Notes: generated by a model not told the origin, from the letters alone. A stretch of 64,000 bases of DNA from Caenimonas soli (GCF_013155545.1 NZ_JABJVV010000023.1:1-64000); one strand, 5' to 3'. Positions 27,818-39,294 are shown, counted from the stretch's first letter. Made by a program: numbers and translations.

Positions 27818-29088
27818 GATGCGTTCGCGCTCTTTTTGAACAGGTCACGGAACACCGGGAAGATTTGCGCCGGCGTGCAGATCTTCTGCATCGCGAAGTG
27901 CGGGTTGGAGTCGCGCACCCTCGTGTACTCTTCCCAGAGGTTCTGGTCTTCATCCGCCACTTGCACGTAGGCGAAGTAGCGCACCAGCGGTAACAGCTTG
28001 ACGTCCAGCAGCTCCCGGCACTTGGAAGAGTCTTGCTGCCAGTTGTCGCCGTCCGATGCCTGGGCGCCATAGATGTTCCATTCCTGGCCCATGTAGCGCT
28101 CGCGGATGATCTCGTGCATGAGCGTCAACGCGCTGGACACCACCGTGCCGCCGCTTTCGGTGGCGTGGAAAAACTCGTCCTCCGACACCTCCGCGGCCTG
28201 CGTGTGGTGCCGGATGAAGATCACGTCGGTCTGCTGGTAGTGGCGTGTGAGGAAGAGGTACAGCAGGATGAAGAAGCGCTTGGCCAGGTCCTTGCGCGCC
28301 TCGTCCATCGACCCGGACACGTCCATCAGGCAAAACATGGCGGCCTTGCTGGTCGGCAGCGGCTCGCGCACGCGGTTGCGATAGCGCAGGTCGAAGGGAT
28401 CGAGCCAGGGCACGCGCTTGAGGCGCTCGCGCAACAGCTCGATCTCCTCCTTCAGCGCCATGATCTCGGCGGCCGGCGTGTGGTCGAGCTTTTCGAGCTG
28501 CTTCAGGTGTTCTTCCAGCCGACGCAATTCGACGCGGGCGTCGCTGCCCATGGCGATGCGCCGGCCCAGGGCCACGCGCATGGAACGCACCACGTGCAGG
28601 CTGGTGGGGTTGCCCTCGGAAACGAATCCCGCGCGCCGGGTCTTCCACTCCGGCGCATCGGCCAGCAACTGCGTGCGTATCAAGCGGGGCAGCGCCAGGT
28701 CGTCGAAGAAGTAATTCATGAACTCGTCGCGCGTGATGCGGAAGACGAAGTCGTCCTCGCTGTTCCCGTCGTTCGAGGCGCCGTTGCCGCTGCCCGAACC
28801 GCCACCGCCCTCGGGCCGGCGGATGCGGTCACCGCGCACGTACTCACGATTGCCTGGATGAACCGTTTCACGGGTGCCACCGGAGCCATGGCTGAAAACC
28901 GGCTCGGACACATCGCGCTTGGGCAGCGTGATGTCCGTGCCTTCCTCGATGTCGCGGATGCTGCGGTCACCCACCGCCTTGCGCACCGCGTCGCGAATCT
29001 GGTCGCGGTAGCGGCGCAGGAACCGCTCGCGATTGCCTATGGACTTGTTCTTGCCTGACAGGCGGCGGTCGATGACCTGGTGAAGCAT
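27814..29088 (-). CDS. yeaH: YeaH/DUF444 family protein with von Willebrand A-like domain
   Basis: This 424-aa protein begins MLHQVIDRRLSGKNKSIGNR; GGAGAGG just upstream favours this ATG over an in-frame GTG eleven codons earlier. A Gly-rich linker (EGGGGSGSGNGASND) follows the basic N-terminus. The C-terminal half holds a metal-ion-dependent adhesion site, MDVSGSMDEARKDLAKRF, as in von Willebrand A domains, so it likely acts in a protein complex. In E. coli yeaH is co-expressed with the kinase gene yeaG under nitrogen and stationary stress. It is the middle gene of the prkA-yeaH-spoVR operon. Confidence 0.93.
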   Translation of the reverse strand: MLHQVIDRRLSGKNKSIGNRERFLRRYRDQIRDAVRKAVGDRSIRDIEEGTDITLPKRDVSEPVFSHGSGGTRETVHPGNREYVRGDRIRRPEGGGGSGSGNGASNDGNSEDDFVFRITRDEFMNYFFDDLALPRLIRTQLLADAPEWKTRRAGFVSEGNPTSLHVVRSMRVALGRRIAMGSDARVELRRLEEHLKQLEKLDHTPAAEIMALKEEIELLRERLKRVPWLDPFDLRYRNRVREPLPTSKAAMFCLMDVSGSMDEARKDLAKRFFILLYLFLTRHYQQTDVIFIRHHTQAAEVSEDEFFHATESGGTVVSSALTLMHEIIRERYMGQEWNIYGAQASDGDNWQQDSSKCRELLDVKLLPLVRYFAYVQVADEDQNLWEEYTRVRDSNPHFAMQKICTPAQIFPVFRDLFKKSANAS

Positions 29089-29142
29089 GGACCTCTCCGG
29101 CTTGGCATTGGGGGACGACACTGTGGCGCCTTCTCCCGTCCG

Positions 29143-31065
29143 TCAGGAACTCTTGCGAACGCGCAGGTACCACTCGCACAGCAAGCGGACCTGCCGGTGG
29201 GTGTAGCCCTTCTCGACCATGCGGTTGACAAAATCTTCGTGCTTTTTCTGCTCGTCCGCGCTGGCCTTTGCGTTGAAAGAGATCACAGGCAGCAGGTCCT
29301 CGGTGTTGGAGAACATCTTCTTCTCGATCACCGTGCGCAGCTTCTCGTAGCTCGTCCACACCGGGTTCTTGCCGGCGTTGCTGGCGCGCGCGCGCAACAC
29401 GAAGTTGACGATCTCGTTTCGGAAGTCCTTGGGATTGGACAGGCCCGCCGGCTTCTCGATCTTCTCCAACTCGGCGTTCAGCGCTGCCCTGTCGAAGATC
29501 TCGCCCGTGTCGGTGTCGCGGTACTCCTGGTCCTGGATCCAGAAGTCGGCGTAGGTGACGTAGCGGTCGAAGATGTTCTGGCCGTACTCGGAATACGACT
29601 CGAGGTAGGCGGTCTGGATTTCCTTGCCGATGAACTCCGCATAGCGGGCTGACAGGTGTTCCTTGATGTATGCCAGGTATTTCTGCTCGATCTCCGGCGG
29701 GAACTGCTCGCGCTCGATCTGCTGCTCCAGCACATACATCAGGTGCACCGGGTTGGCGGCGATCTCGGTGGAATCGAAGTTGAACACCTTGGAGATGATC
29801 TTGAAGGCAAACCGGGTCGAGACGCCCGTCATGCCCTCGTCGACGCCGGCGTAGTCGCGGTACTCCTGGTAGCTCTTGGCCTTGGGATCGGTGTCCTTGA
29901 GGTTCTCTCCGTCGTAGATCATCATCTTGCTGAAGATGCTGGAATTCTCGGGCTCCTTCAGGCGGGTCAGCACCCCGAACTGCGCCATCATCTTGAGCGT
30001 GCCGGGCGCGCAGATCGCGTCCTTGAGCGAGGAGTTACGGATGAGCTTCTCGTAGATCTTCACCTCTTCAGTGACGCGCAGGCAGTAAGGCACCTTGACG
30101 ATGTAGATGCGATCCAGGAAGGCCTCGTTGTTCTTGTTGTTCTTGAACGCCTTCCATTCGCTCTCGTTGGAGTGGGCCATCACGATGCCGTCGAACGGGA
30201 TGGCGCCGAAGCCCTCGGTACCCTTGAAGTTGCCTTCCTGGGTGGCTGTCAGCAGCGGGTGCAGCACCTTGATCGGCGCCTTGAACATTTCCACGAATTC
30301 GAGCAGGCCCTGGTTGGCCAGGCACAGGCCGCCCGAATAGCTGTAGGCATCGGGATCGTCCTGGGCATAGGTCTCCAGCTTGCGGATGTCGATCTTGCCG
30401 ACCAGGGAAGAAATGTCCTGGTTGTTCTCGTCGCCCGGCTCGGTCTTGGCAATGCCGCACTGCTTGAGGATGGACGGAAAGCGCTTGACCACCTTGAACT
30501 TGCGGATATCGCCGCCGAATTCTTCCAGGCGCTTGACGGCCCAGGGCGACATGACGCGCTGCAGGTAGCGGGGAGCGATGCCGTACTGCTGCTGCAACAG
30601 CGGAACATCTTCGGCATTGTTGAACAGGCCGAGGGGGGATTCGTTGACCGGGGAGCCCTTGAGGGCGTAGAACGGCACCTGCTCCATGAGCAGCTTCAGG
30701 CGCTCGGCGATCGACGACTTGCCGCCGCCCACTGGGCCAAGCAGGTAGAGGATCTGTTTCTTCTCTTCGAGGCCCTGGGCCGCATGCCGGAAGCAGGACA
30801 CGACCTGCTCGATCGGCTCTTCCAGGCCATAGAAATCCTTGAACGCCGGATAGATGCGCACCATCTTGTTGCCAAAGATGCGCGAAAGTCTCTGGTCGTG
30901 GCGGGTGTCGACGATTTCGGGCTCGCCGATGGCTTTGAGCATGCGCTCAGCGGCGGTGGCGTAGGCCAGCGGGTCTCGCTTGCAAAGATCGAGGTACTCC
31001 TCCAACGACAATTCTTCCTCGCGCGTCTGCTCGTAACGCGCTAGAAAATTGCGAACTACATCCAT
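29143..31065 (-). CDS. prkA: PrkA family serine protein kinase / AAA+ protein
   Basis: The 640-aa protein (E. coli YeaG is about 644) starts after a strong AAGGAGGTTCC site. It has an N-terminal AAA-type module with Walker A GPVGGGKSSIAER (Lys116) and QILYLLGP, and the middle segment FDGIVMAHSNESEWKAFKNN. The C-terminal PrkA kinase-like domain holds FNFDSTEIAANPVHLMYVLE. PrkA proteins show Ser kinase or AAA protease activity in different species. It is the first gene of a three-gene operon; a sigma-70-like promoter and a dyad lie upstream. Confidence 0.96.
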   Translation of the reverse strand: MDVVRNFLARYEQTREEELSLEEYLDLCKRDPLAYATAAERMLKAIGEPEIVDTRHDQRLSRIFGNKMVRIYPAFKDFYGLEEPIEQVVSCFRHAAQGLEEKKQILYLLGPVGGGKSSIAERLKLLMEQVPFYALKGSPVNESPLGLFNNAEDVPLLQQQYGIAPRYLQRVMSPWAVKRLEEFGGDIRKFKVVKRFPSILKQCGIAKTEPGDENNQDISSLVGKIDIRKLETYAQDDPDAYSYSGGLCLANQGLLEFVEMFKAPIKVLHPLLTATQEGNFKGTEGFGAIPFDGIVMAHSNESEWKAFKNNKNNEAFLDRIYIVKVPYCLRVTEEVKIYEKLIRNSSLKDAICAPGTLKMMAQFGVLTRLKEPENSSIFSKMMIYDGENLKDTDPKAKSYQEYRDYAGVDEGMTGVSTRFAFKIISKVFNFDSTEIAANPVHLMYVLEQQIEREQFPPEIEQKYLAYIKEHLSARYAEFIGKEIQTAYLESYSEYGQNIFDRYVTYADFWIQDQEYRDTDTGEIFDRAALNAELEKIEKPAGLSNPKDFRNEIVNFVLRARASNAGKNPVWTSYEKLRTVIEKKMFSNTEDLLPVISFNAKASADEQKKHEDFVNRMVEKGYTHRQVRLLCEWYLRVRKSS

Positions 31066-31130
31066 GGAACCTCCTTCGGGTACGGTGCAGTATTCACCCC
31101 TTGGCAACACCACTTTACCGCACGGGCGCT

Positions 31131-31158
31131 TGTATAAAAGAACATCGGCTGTAAGCAA
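31131..31158 (-). promoter_or_regulatory. Sigma-70-like promoter of the prkA operon
   Basis: On the minus strand, -35 TTGCTT and -10 TATACA are 16 bp apart, about 65 bp before the prkA start. No sigma-54 GG/GC pair was found, in contrast to the nitrogen control known for the E. coli homolog. Confidence 0.5.
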
Positions 31159-31166
31159 AAATCTGT

Positions 31167-31183
31167 GTTCACTGTAGGTGAAC
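31167..31183. promoter_or_regulatory. Dyad upstream of the prkA promoter
   Basis: GTTCAC and GTGAAC form a perfect 6-5-6 inverted repeat about ten bases upstream of the -35 box, a position that suits an activator. The cognate regulator is unknown. The remaining 130 bp up to the kinase gene show nothing recognisable. Confidence 0.4.
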
Positions 31184-31317
31184 GGTAGACAAAAGCAAGG
31201 GGGTTAAAGTTTCTAGGGGAAAGCGCGTGTCGACATGGCGCATTTGTGCCGCATCGCTGTTGCGTGCGCGCAAAGTGCCTCGCCGAGATGCCGTGCATCT
31301 CATGCGTTACAGGGCCC

Positions 31318-33648
<2,331 letters not shown>

Positions 33649-33816
33649 GAAATTGCTTTTGTCTCCAAACGTAACCGCAGTATTGGTTGAGATCAGGAGC
33701 TCAGCCTAAGGAATTTCCTTAACCCCCTTAAGCAATTGTGCAGAAAGGCCCCGCGAGCCAGCAGGGGGCGCGAGAATGAGGCAGACGGACAGTTACATAA
33801 GCGCAAAAGGGCGGAG

Positions 33817-35415
33817 ATGCCAGTAGTCATCCCCATCAGCGAACAACAGTTCGCCTCGGCATTCGAGTTCGCAGCCCTCGGGATGGCGGTGCTCGGACCC
33901 GACTCCAGTGTGCGGGGGGCCAACCGGGCTCTTTGCGAAATGCTCGGCTACACGCGACAGCAGCTGCTGGAGTTGCCGCCCTATGCCCTGAACCACCCCG
34001 AGGAGTGGCAGGAGGAACTTGGCCAGCGCGCACAGCTGCTCGCGGGGGCCTCTTCCACCTACGAAAGCGAGCGCCGCCTGCGGCGCCAGGATGGCAGCCT
34101 GATGTGGGGGCATGTCAGCTGTGCCCTGGTCCGCGACGAAGGCGGGGCGCCGCTGCATTTCATCGCGCAAGTGCAGGACATCAGCGAGCGAAAGCTCGCC
34201 GAAGCGGCCCTGCGCGAGAGCGAGGAGCGTTTCAGGCTGTCGAACCGCAGGCTGCGCGAGCAGGCCGAGTTGCTGGATCAGGCACGCGACGCCATCGTGG
34301 TGCACGACCTGGATCGAACCATCCGCTACTGGAACATGGGTGCGCAACGCATGTTCGGCTTCAGCCGCGAGCAGGCGGAAGGCCGCACTTTCGATACCCT
34401 GATGGGCCCGGGTGCCACGCTGGCGCCGGATGCCGCGGCGCAGCTTCTGGAAACAGGTGAATGGACAGGTCAGCTGGAGTGTGTGGACGCGCAGGGGCGC
34501 ATGCTCACCGTGGAGCGGCGTTGCACCGTCATGCGCGACAACGACGGCTGGCCGACGGGCGTGCTGGCCATCAGCACCGACGTGACCGAGCGCCGCCGGG
34601 CCGAAAAAGAGATCGTGCTGCTGAACAACCTGCTGGAGCAGCGGATCCGCAAGCGTACGGCCGAGCTCGAGGAGAGCAACGAGGACCTGCGCGATTTCGC
34701 CTATTCGCTGGCGCACGACTTGCGGGCGCCTCTTGCTTCCATCGACGGCTTCAGCGCCCAGCTGGAGCGGGGCTTGGCCGAGCAGCTGGACGACAAGAGC
34801 CGCCATTACCTGCGGCGGGTACGCGCCGGCGTCAAGCTGATGGCAGACCTGACCGATGCGCTACTGGCGCTCGCCGACCTGTCGAATACCCAGCTGCTGC
34901 ACCAGGGAGTGGACCTGTCGGCGGTGGCCCGAAGTGTGGTCGAGCGACTTCGTGAACTCCAGCCGGAGCGTAACGTCACCGTGATCATCGAAGAAACCGT
35001 GCGGGCCCAGGGCGACGTCCGCCTGCTGACCGACGTGATGGAGAACCTGCTGGGCAACGCCTGGAAATTCACCTCCAAGATGCCGCAGGCGGAAATCGTC
35101 TTCGGCGGCCAGGCCTGGCCCAACGGCTCCTACCTGTACCATGTCAAGGACAACGGCGCGGGGTTCGACCCGACCTACGCCTACAAGCTGTTCGGGCCGT
35201 TCCAGCGGCTGCACACCTCGAGCGAGTTCGAGGGCACGGGCATCGGCCTGGCCATGGTGCGCAAGATCGTTTCGCGCCACGGGGGCCGCGTCTGGGCCGA
35301 ATCCATGCCCGGCGAAGGCGCGAGCTTCTATTTCACGCTCAACGAGAATTCGCCCGCGCGCATTCCGCGCGAATCCGCCATCGAGGCGCCGGCGCTCAGT
35401 CAAGCCATCGTGTAA
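33817..35415 (+). CDS. PAS-domain sensor histidine kinase (two PAS domains)
   Basis: This 532-aa kinase is clearly paralogous to its divergent neighbour. The opening PAS (FASAFEFAALGMAVLGPDSS) matches FTSAFENAAIGMALVAPDSR, and the PAC end is again QVQDISERKLAEAALRESEERF. A second PAS (about 175-290), a coiled coil, HisKA with His in YSLAHDLRAPLASIDGF, and HATPase_c with LLGNAWKFTSK and EGTGIGLAMVRKIVSRHGG follow. The ATG at 33817 is preferred over upstream in-frame codons because the family opening begins there. There is no response regulator nearby and no membrane segment. Confidence 0.92.
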   Translation: MPVVIPISEQQFASAFEFAALGMAVLGPDSSVRGANRALCEMLGYTRQQLLELPPYALNHPEEWQEELGQRAQLLAGASSTYESERRLRRQDGSLMWGHVSCALVRDEGGAPLHFIAQVQDISERKLAEAALRESEERFRLSNRRLREQAELLDQARDAIVVHDLDRTIRYWNMGAQRMFGFSREQAEGRTFDTLMGPGATLAPDAAAQLLETGEWTGQLECVDAQGRMLTVERRCTVMRDNDGWPTGVLAISTDVTERRRAEKEIVLLNNLLEQRIRKRTAELEESNEDLRDFAYSLAHDLRAPLASIDGFSAQLERGLAEQLDDKSRHYLRRVRAGVKLMADLTDALLALADLSNTQLLHQGVDLSAVARSVVERLRELQPERNVTVIIEETVRAQGDVRLLTDVMENLLGNAWKFTSKMPQAEIVFGGQAWPNGSYLYHVKDNGAGFDPTYAYKLFGPFQRLHTSSEFEGTGIGLAMVRKIVSRHGGRVWAESMPGEGASFYFTLNENSPARIPRESAIEAPALSQAIV

Positions 35416-35433
35416 GCATTGCCGGGCTTCATG

Positions 35434-35670
35434 TCAAAGGCCCTTTTGCTTGCGCCAGACCTCGTAGTCGGCGCGGGTTTGCGCATTCGGCGGATAGGTG
35501 CCGGGCAGCTGGGCGCCGTTCTCGACGCGCTCCAGGATGAAGGCTTCCAGCTTTTCCTGCTCCGCCGCATCGCGCGCCACTTCATCGGCCAGATGGCGCG
35601 GAATCACGGAGACTCCTTCGTCGTCTCCGACGATCACGTCTCCCGGATAGACCGGCACGCCGCAGGGGAT
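35434..35670 (-). pseudogene. RraA-family gene remnant (C-terminal third only)
   Basis: About 78 residues starting IPCGVPVYPGDVIVGDDEGV and continuing to ADYEVWRKQKGL match the C-terminus of RraA-like 4-hydroxy-4-methyl-2-oxoglutarate aldolase/RNase regulator proteins (usual length about 220 aa). The frame is open upstream only through the overlapping Bug gene, where homology stops at once. The 5' two thirds are missing, and the junction falls exactly at the Bug stop codon. This looks like a deletion scar. No start codon or ribosome site serves the fragment. Confidence 0.75.
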
Positions 35671-36638
35671 CAGTCGAGCTTGATGTTGGCTTGGGCCACC
35701 ACCTGCGCCCAGCGCGAACGCTCGACGCCGAAGAAGCGATCCTGTTCGGCCGGCGTCATGGTCACGACCTCCGCGCCCTGCCCGGCCAAGCGCGCGCGCA
35801 CGTCGGGAGAGCGGATCACCCGGATCAGCTCGGCGTTGAGTTGCTGCACGATGCCGGCGGGCGTGCCGTTGGCCACCAGCATTCCCTGCCAAGTGCCCGA
35901 TTCGAATCCGGCGACGCCTTGCTCGGCGATCGTGGGAACCTCGCCGATCAAGGGCATGCGGGAGCGCTTGGAGACACCCAGAACCTTAAGCTTTCCGCTC
36001 TGCACATGGGGCAGCGTGGCCAGCATGCCATTCATCATCACCTGGGTCTGCCCGGCGATCGTGTCCTGGATGGCCTGCGCGCCGCCCTTGTAGGGAACGT
36101 ACTGCCAGCGCGCACCGCTGGCGCGCTCCAATGCGACGCCGGCCAGATGCGGCGCTCCTCCCGTCGCCGAGACGGCGAAGTTCAACTCCTTCTGCTTCGA
36201 CAGGGCGACCAGTTCCTTGAGGTTGGAGGCTTGCACCGAGGGGTGGACCACCAGCAGGTGCGGCGAATACGCGAGCATGGTGACGCCGCGCAAATCCTTC
36301 GACGGGTCGAACTGCAGCCGCGTGTACACAGACGGGCTGATCGCCAGCGCACCGGTGTCGCACAGCAGCATGGCGTAGCCGTCGGGCTGCGATTTCGCCA
36401 CGAGGTCGGCCCCCAGGTTGCCGTTGGCACCCGGCTTGTTTTCGACGATCACCGATTGGCGAAGCGCTTCCGACAGCGGCTGGCTGATGGCGCGGGCGAT
36501 GATGTCGGACGACCCGCCGGGCGGATAGGGTACGACGATGCGCAAGGTCTTGTTGGGCCAACCAGTGGCCTGTGCGCGAAGGCTGGGGGCTGCGACCGCT
36601 GCCGCAGCCAGGAGAATGGCACGCCGGGGGATATTCAT
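35670..36638 (-). CDS. Tripartite tricarboxylate transporter substrate-binding protein (Bug)
   Basis: The 322-aa periplasmic protein has a signal peptide (RRAILLAAAAVAAPSLRAQA) and Bug landmarks TLRIVVPYPPGGSSDIIARA, VIVENKPGANGNLGADLVAKS, HLLVVHPSVQASNL, YVPYKGGAQAIQDTIAGQTQ and a normal C-terminus (WAQVVAQANIKLD). It lies downstream of the GntR gene on the same strand, with an operator-like site before it. The context of uronate and aldarate genes suggests a sugar-acid ligand. No TctAB genes are present. A GGAAG site precedes the ATG. Confidence 0.92.
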   Translation of the reverse strand: MNIPRRAILLAAAAVAAPSLRAQATGWPNKTLRIVVPYPPGGSSDIIARAISQPLSEALRQSVIVENKPGANGNLGADLVAKSQPDGYAMLLCDTGALAISPSVYTRLQFDPSKDLRGVTMLAYSPHLLVVHPSVQASNLKELVALSKQKELNFAVSATGGAPHLAGVALERASGARWQYVPYKGGAQAIQDTIAGQTQVMMNGMLATLPHVQSGKLKVLGVSKRSRMPLIGEVPTIAEQGVAGFESGTWQGMLVANGTPAGIVQQLNAELIRVIRSPDVRARLAGQGAEVVTMTPAEQDRFFGVERSRWAQVVAQANIKLD

Positions 36639-36659
36639 GAAGGCTTCCTTGGTTGTCTG

Positions 36660-36670
36660 TTATCGTACAA
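36660..36670. promoter_or_regulatory. GntR/FadR-type operator-like site before the Bug gene
   Basis: TTATCGTACAA, or TTGTACGATAA on the other strand, differs by one base from the dyad found before the udh-like gene. It fits the FadR-subfamily pattern TNGTNNNACNA except at one position. Confidence 0.5.
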
Positions 36671-36710
36671 CTATCTCGACGACTTTGCAAAGAGAAAAAC
36701 CGGCCCGCCT

Positions 36711-37535
36711 TCAGGGCTGGGTGGTGGCCCGCGCAGCCGCCTCGGTCGCTTCCTGGGCCCGGCGCAGCCGTTCCCGGCTGTTGGTGAGGTGGATTCGCAT
36801 CGCGGCGCGAGCGGATTCAGGATCTCGCCGTGCGATAGCCTGGTAGATCTCTTCGTGCTCGCGATTGACCCGGCGCAGATATTGCGGCAGGTCTTCCTGG
36901 GCCACCCGCGATGAGTTGATGCGCGTGCGCGGTATCACCGTGGAGCCGAGGTGGCTCATGATGTCGGCGAAGTAACGATTGCCGGTGGCATTGGCGATCG
37001 CCAGATGGAATCGGAAATCGGGCGAAACCGCGTCCCCTGCCCCGCCTACATTGGCTTCGAACGCATCGAGCGCGGCGCGCATTTCCTGCAGCTGCGCATC
37101 GCTGCGCCTCTGGGCCGCCAGTCCCGCCGATTCGGTTTCCAGGCTGATGCGCAGTTCCAGCACGGCCATCACGTCCACCGCCGTCGCGATTTCCCCAGGA
37201 TCGATGCCGAAGCCCTGGCCGGGCCGCGCCTCGAGCACGAAGGTGCCGATGCCGTGGCGGGTTTCCACGACGCCTGCAGCCTGCAGCCGCGATAGCGCTT
37301 CGCGCACGACGGTACGGCTGACGCCATAGGCTTGCATGATGGCGGATTCGGTCGGCAGCTTGTCTCCGGGCTTGAGCACCTGGCCCTGGATCTGCGCGCC
37401 AATGCCTTCGACAAGTTCATGGGCGAGGCTGCGCGATCGCCTGCGCAAAGGGGCGTCCGGCCCCGCAGCGGGCTCTACAGCAGCCAACAATCCCTCGGGA
37501 TTGTCCGCAGCCAACTCGGTTGACAAAGTCGCCAT
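36711..37535 (-). CDS. GntR-family regulator, FadR (FCD) subfamily
   Basis: The 274-aa repressor has an N-terminal winged helix (LKPGDKLPTESAIMQAYGVSRTVVREALSRLQ) and a C-terminal FCD domain (ELRISLETESAGLAAQRRSD, FRFHLAIANATGNRYFADIM with metal-ligand-type His, and NREHEEIYQAIARRDPESAR). FCD regulators commonly sense sugar acids (ExuR/UxuR/LgoR types) and fall off DNA when bound. It is divergent from the udh-like operon across 56 bp holding a perfect dyad. A second such site precedes the downstream Bug gene. Confidence 0.93.
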   Translation of the reverse strand: MATLSTELAADNPEGLLAAVEPAAGPDAPLRRRSRSLAHELVEGIGAQIQGQVLKPGDKLPTESAIMQAYGVSRTVVREALSRLQAAGVVETRHGIGTFVLEARPGQGFGIDPGEIATAVDVMAVLELRISLETESAGLAAQRRSDAQLQEMRAALDAFEANVGGAGDAVSPDFRFHLAIANATGNRYFADIMSHLGSTVIPRTRINSSRVAQEDLPQYLRRVNREHEEIYQAIARRDPESARAAMRIHLTNSRERLRRAQEATEAAARATTQP

Positions 37536-37557
37536 GGGCTCATGATAATCCGATTCA

Positions 37558-37572
37558 GGTTGTACGACAACC
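37558..37572. promoter_or_regulatory. GntR/FadR-type operator in the divergent region
   Basis: GGTTGTACGACAACC is a perfect 6-3-6 inverted repeat containing TTGTACGACAA, which fits the FadR-subfamily consensus TNGTNNNACNA. It lies 20 bp before the udh-like start and 23 bp before the GntR start, so it can serve both. Confidence 0.65.
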
Positions 37573-37591
37573 GATAACCGACAGGCCAAGG

Positions 37592-38404
37592 ATGAACGAT
37601 ACGGACAAACTCGGGCGTTTGCTATTGACCGGCGCGGCCGGAGGATTGGGCAAGGTCCTGCGCGAAAGCCTCAAGCCTTTCGCCCGAGTGATGCGTCTGT
37701 CCGATGTGGCAGCCATGGGCCCTGGCGGGCCGGGCGAAGAGGTCGAACCCTGCGACCTGGCAGACAAGGCCGCAGTCGACCGGTTGGTCCGCGGCTGCGA
37801 TGCCATCGTGCACCTGGGTGGTGTCTCGACCGAGCGGCCGTTCGAGGAAATCCTGGAGGCCAATATCAAGGGCGTCTTCAACCTGTATGAAGGCGCGCGC
37901 CGCCATGGAGTCAAGCGCGTCGTGTTCGCCAGCTCGAACCACGTGATCGGCTTCCACAAGCAGGGCGAGGTGCTCGATGCGGACTCCCCGCCCCGCCCCG
38001 ACGGTTACTACGGCCTGTCCAAGGCGTACGGGGAAGACCTGTCCCACTTCTATTTCGACCGCTACGGCATCGAGACGGCGTGCCTGCGCATCGGCTCCTC
38101 CTTTCCCGAGCCCAAGGACCGGCGCATGCTCATAACGTGGCTGAGCTACCGCGACCTCACGGAACTGGTGCGCTGCTCCCTGTTCGCGCCCCGGCTCGGC
38201 CACACCATCGTTTACGGCGCATCCGACAACCGCGACAAATGGTGGGACAACAGCAAGGCCGCCCATATCGGCTTCCACCCGCAAGACAGTTCAGAGCCGT
38301 TCCGCGCCAAGGTCGAGGCCCTGCCCGCGCTGGATCCGGCCGACCCCGCCGCGCTCTACCAGGGCGGCGCCTTCGTCAAGTCGGGCCCGTTCGAAACGCT
38401 CTGA
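37592..38404 (+). CDS. udh: NAD-dependent uronate dehydrogenase-like epimerase-family enzyme
   Basis: This 270-aa extended SDR has the NAD loop LLTGAAGGLGKVLRESL (residues 11-27), CDLADKAAVDRLV, VHLGGVSTERPFEEI, the active-site Ser in VFASSNHVIGFHKQ and the catalytic Tyr140/Lys144 in GYYGLSKAYGE. SNHVIGFH and the short length are typical of bacterial uronate dehydrogenases, which oxidise D-galacturonate or D-glucuronate to aldarolactones. The following lactonase gene fits that product exactly. It begins the operon udh, lactonase, TRAP transporter genes, SDR. The start was chosen for its AAGG site and position after the operator. Confidence 0.85.
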   Translation: MNDTDKLGRLLLTGAAGGLGKVLRESLKPFARVMRLSDVAAMGPGGPGEEVEPCDLADKAAVDRLVRGCDAIVHLGGVSTERPFEEILEANIKGVFNLYEGARRHGVKRVVFASSNHVIGFHKQGEVLDADSPPRPDGYYGLSKAYGEDLSHFYFDRYGIETACLRIGSSFPEPKDRRMLITWLSYRDLTELVRCSLFAPRLGHTIVYGASDNRDKWWDNSKAAHIGFHPQDSSEPFRAKVEALPALDPADPAALYQGGAFVKSGPFETL

Positions 38405-38409
38405 CTCCC

Positions 38410-39294
38410 ATGAACGCGGAACTCGTTCTCGATGCCCGCAATGCCGTCGGCGAAAGCCCGGTCTGGCTACCCTCGGAGCAGGCGCTGTATTGGGTCGACA
38501 TCCCCGCGCGCAAGCTGTATCGGTGGCAGGCGGCCAGCGGCCGGGTCGATCACTGGACCGCGCCGGAGATGATCGGCTGCATCGCCCCGCGTGCGGACGG
38601 TGGCTGGCTGTGCGCCATGGAGTCCGGCCTGTTCCAGATGCAAACCGGCGAAGGCGGGCTCCTTGAAGGAACGCGGGTAGCAACCGTGGCGCACTCTCGC
38701 CGCGGCATGCGCTTCAACGACGGCCGCTGCGACCGGCAGGGCCGGTTTCGCGCCGGCACCATGCTGATGGACATGGCACCCGGGCTTCCGGTGGGCGCGC
38801 TCTATAGCTATGAGAGCAGCGGTGAACTCAAGCCCATCGTATCGGGCCTGGTCGTGCCGAATGGCCTCGCCTTCAGTCCGGACGGGCGCACCATGTACCT
38901 GAGCGACTCGCATCCCCAGGTCCAGCGCATATGGGCTTTCAATTACGACACGGAAACCGGCGCGACTTCCGGCCGGCGCCTGTTCGTGGACATGATGCCG
39001 CTGCCTGGCCGGCCCGACGGCGCGGCGGTGGACGAGGACGGTTGCTACTGGATTTGCGGCAATGACGCCGGCGTCATCCATCGCTTCACACCGGCCGGAA
39101 AGCTCGATCGTTCGCTGCGCGTGCCGGTGAGGAAACCCGCGATGTGCGCGTTCGGCGGCCCTGGGCTGGACACGCTGTACGTCACCTCCATCCGCCCCGA
39201 CAACGTCGACCTGTCCGATCAGCCGCTGGCCGGGGGGCTGTTCGCACTGCGCCCGGGCGTGCGCGGGTTGCCGGAGCCGGCCTGCATCCCCTAA
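38410..39294 (+). CDS. SMP-30/gluconolactonase-family lactonase
   Basis: The 294-aa six-bladed propeller enzyme has the family opening NAVGESPVWLPSEQALYWVDI, metal ligands expected at Glu14 (GESPVW), Asn in MRFNDGRCDRQGRF, LVVPNGLAFSPDGRTMYLSDS and the Asp in PDGAAVDEDGCYWI. It hydrolyses sugar lactones. Placed five bases after the uronate dehydrogenase gene, it probably opens galactaro- or glucarolactone to the aldarate. It is cytoplasmic, with no signal peptide. Confidence 0.9.
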   Translation: MNAELVLDARNAVGESPVWLPSEQALYWVDIPARKLYRWQAASGRVDHWTAPEMIGCIAPRADGGWLCAMESGLFQMQTGEGGLLEGTRVATVAHSRRGMRFNDGRCDRQGRFRAGTMLMDMAPGLPVGALYSYESSGELKPIVSGLVVPNGLAFSPDGRTMYLSDSHPQVQRIWAFNYDTETGATSGRRLFVDMMPLPGRPDGAAVDEDGCYWICGNDAGVIHRFTPAGKLDRSLRVPVRKPAMCAFGGPGLDTLYVTSIRPDNVDLSDQPLAGGLFALRPGVRGLPEPACIP

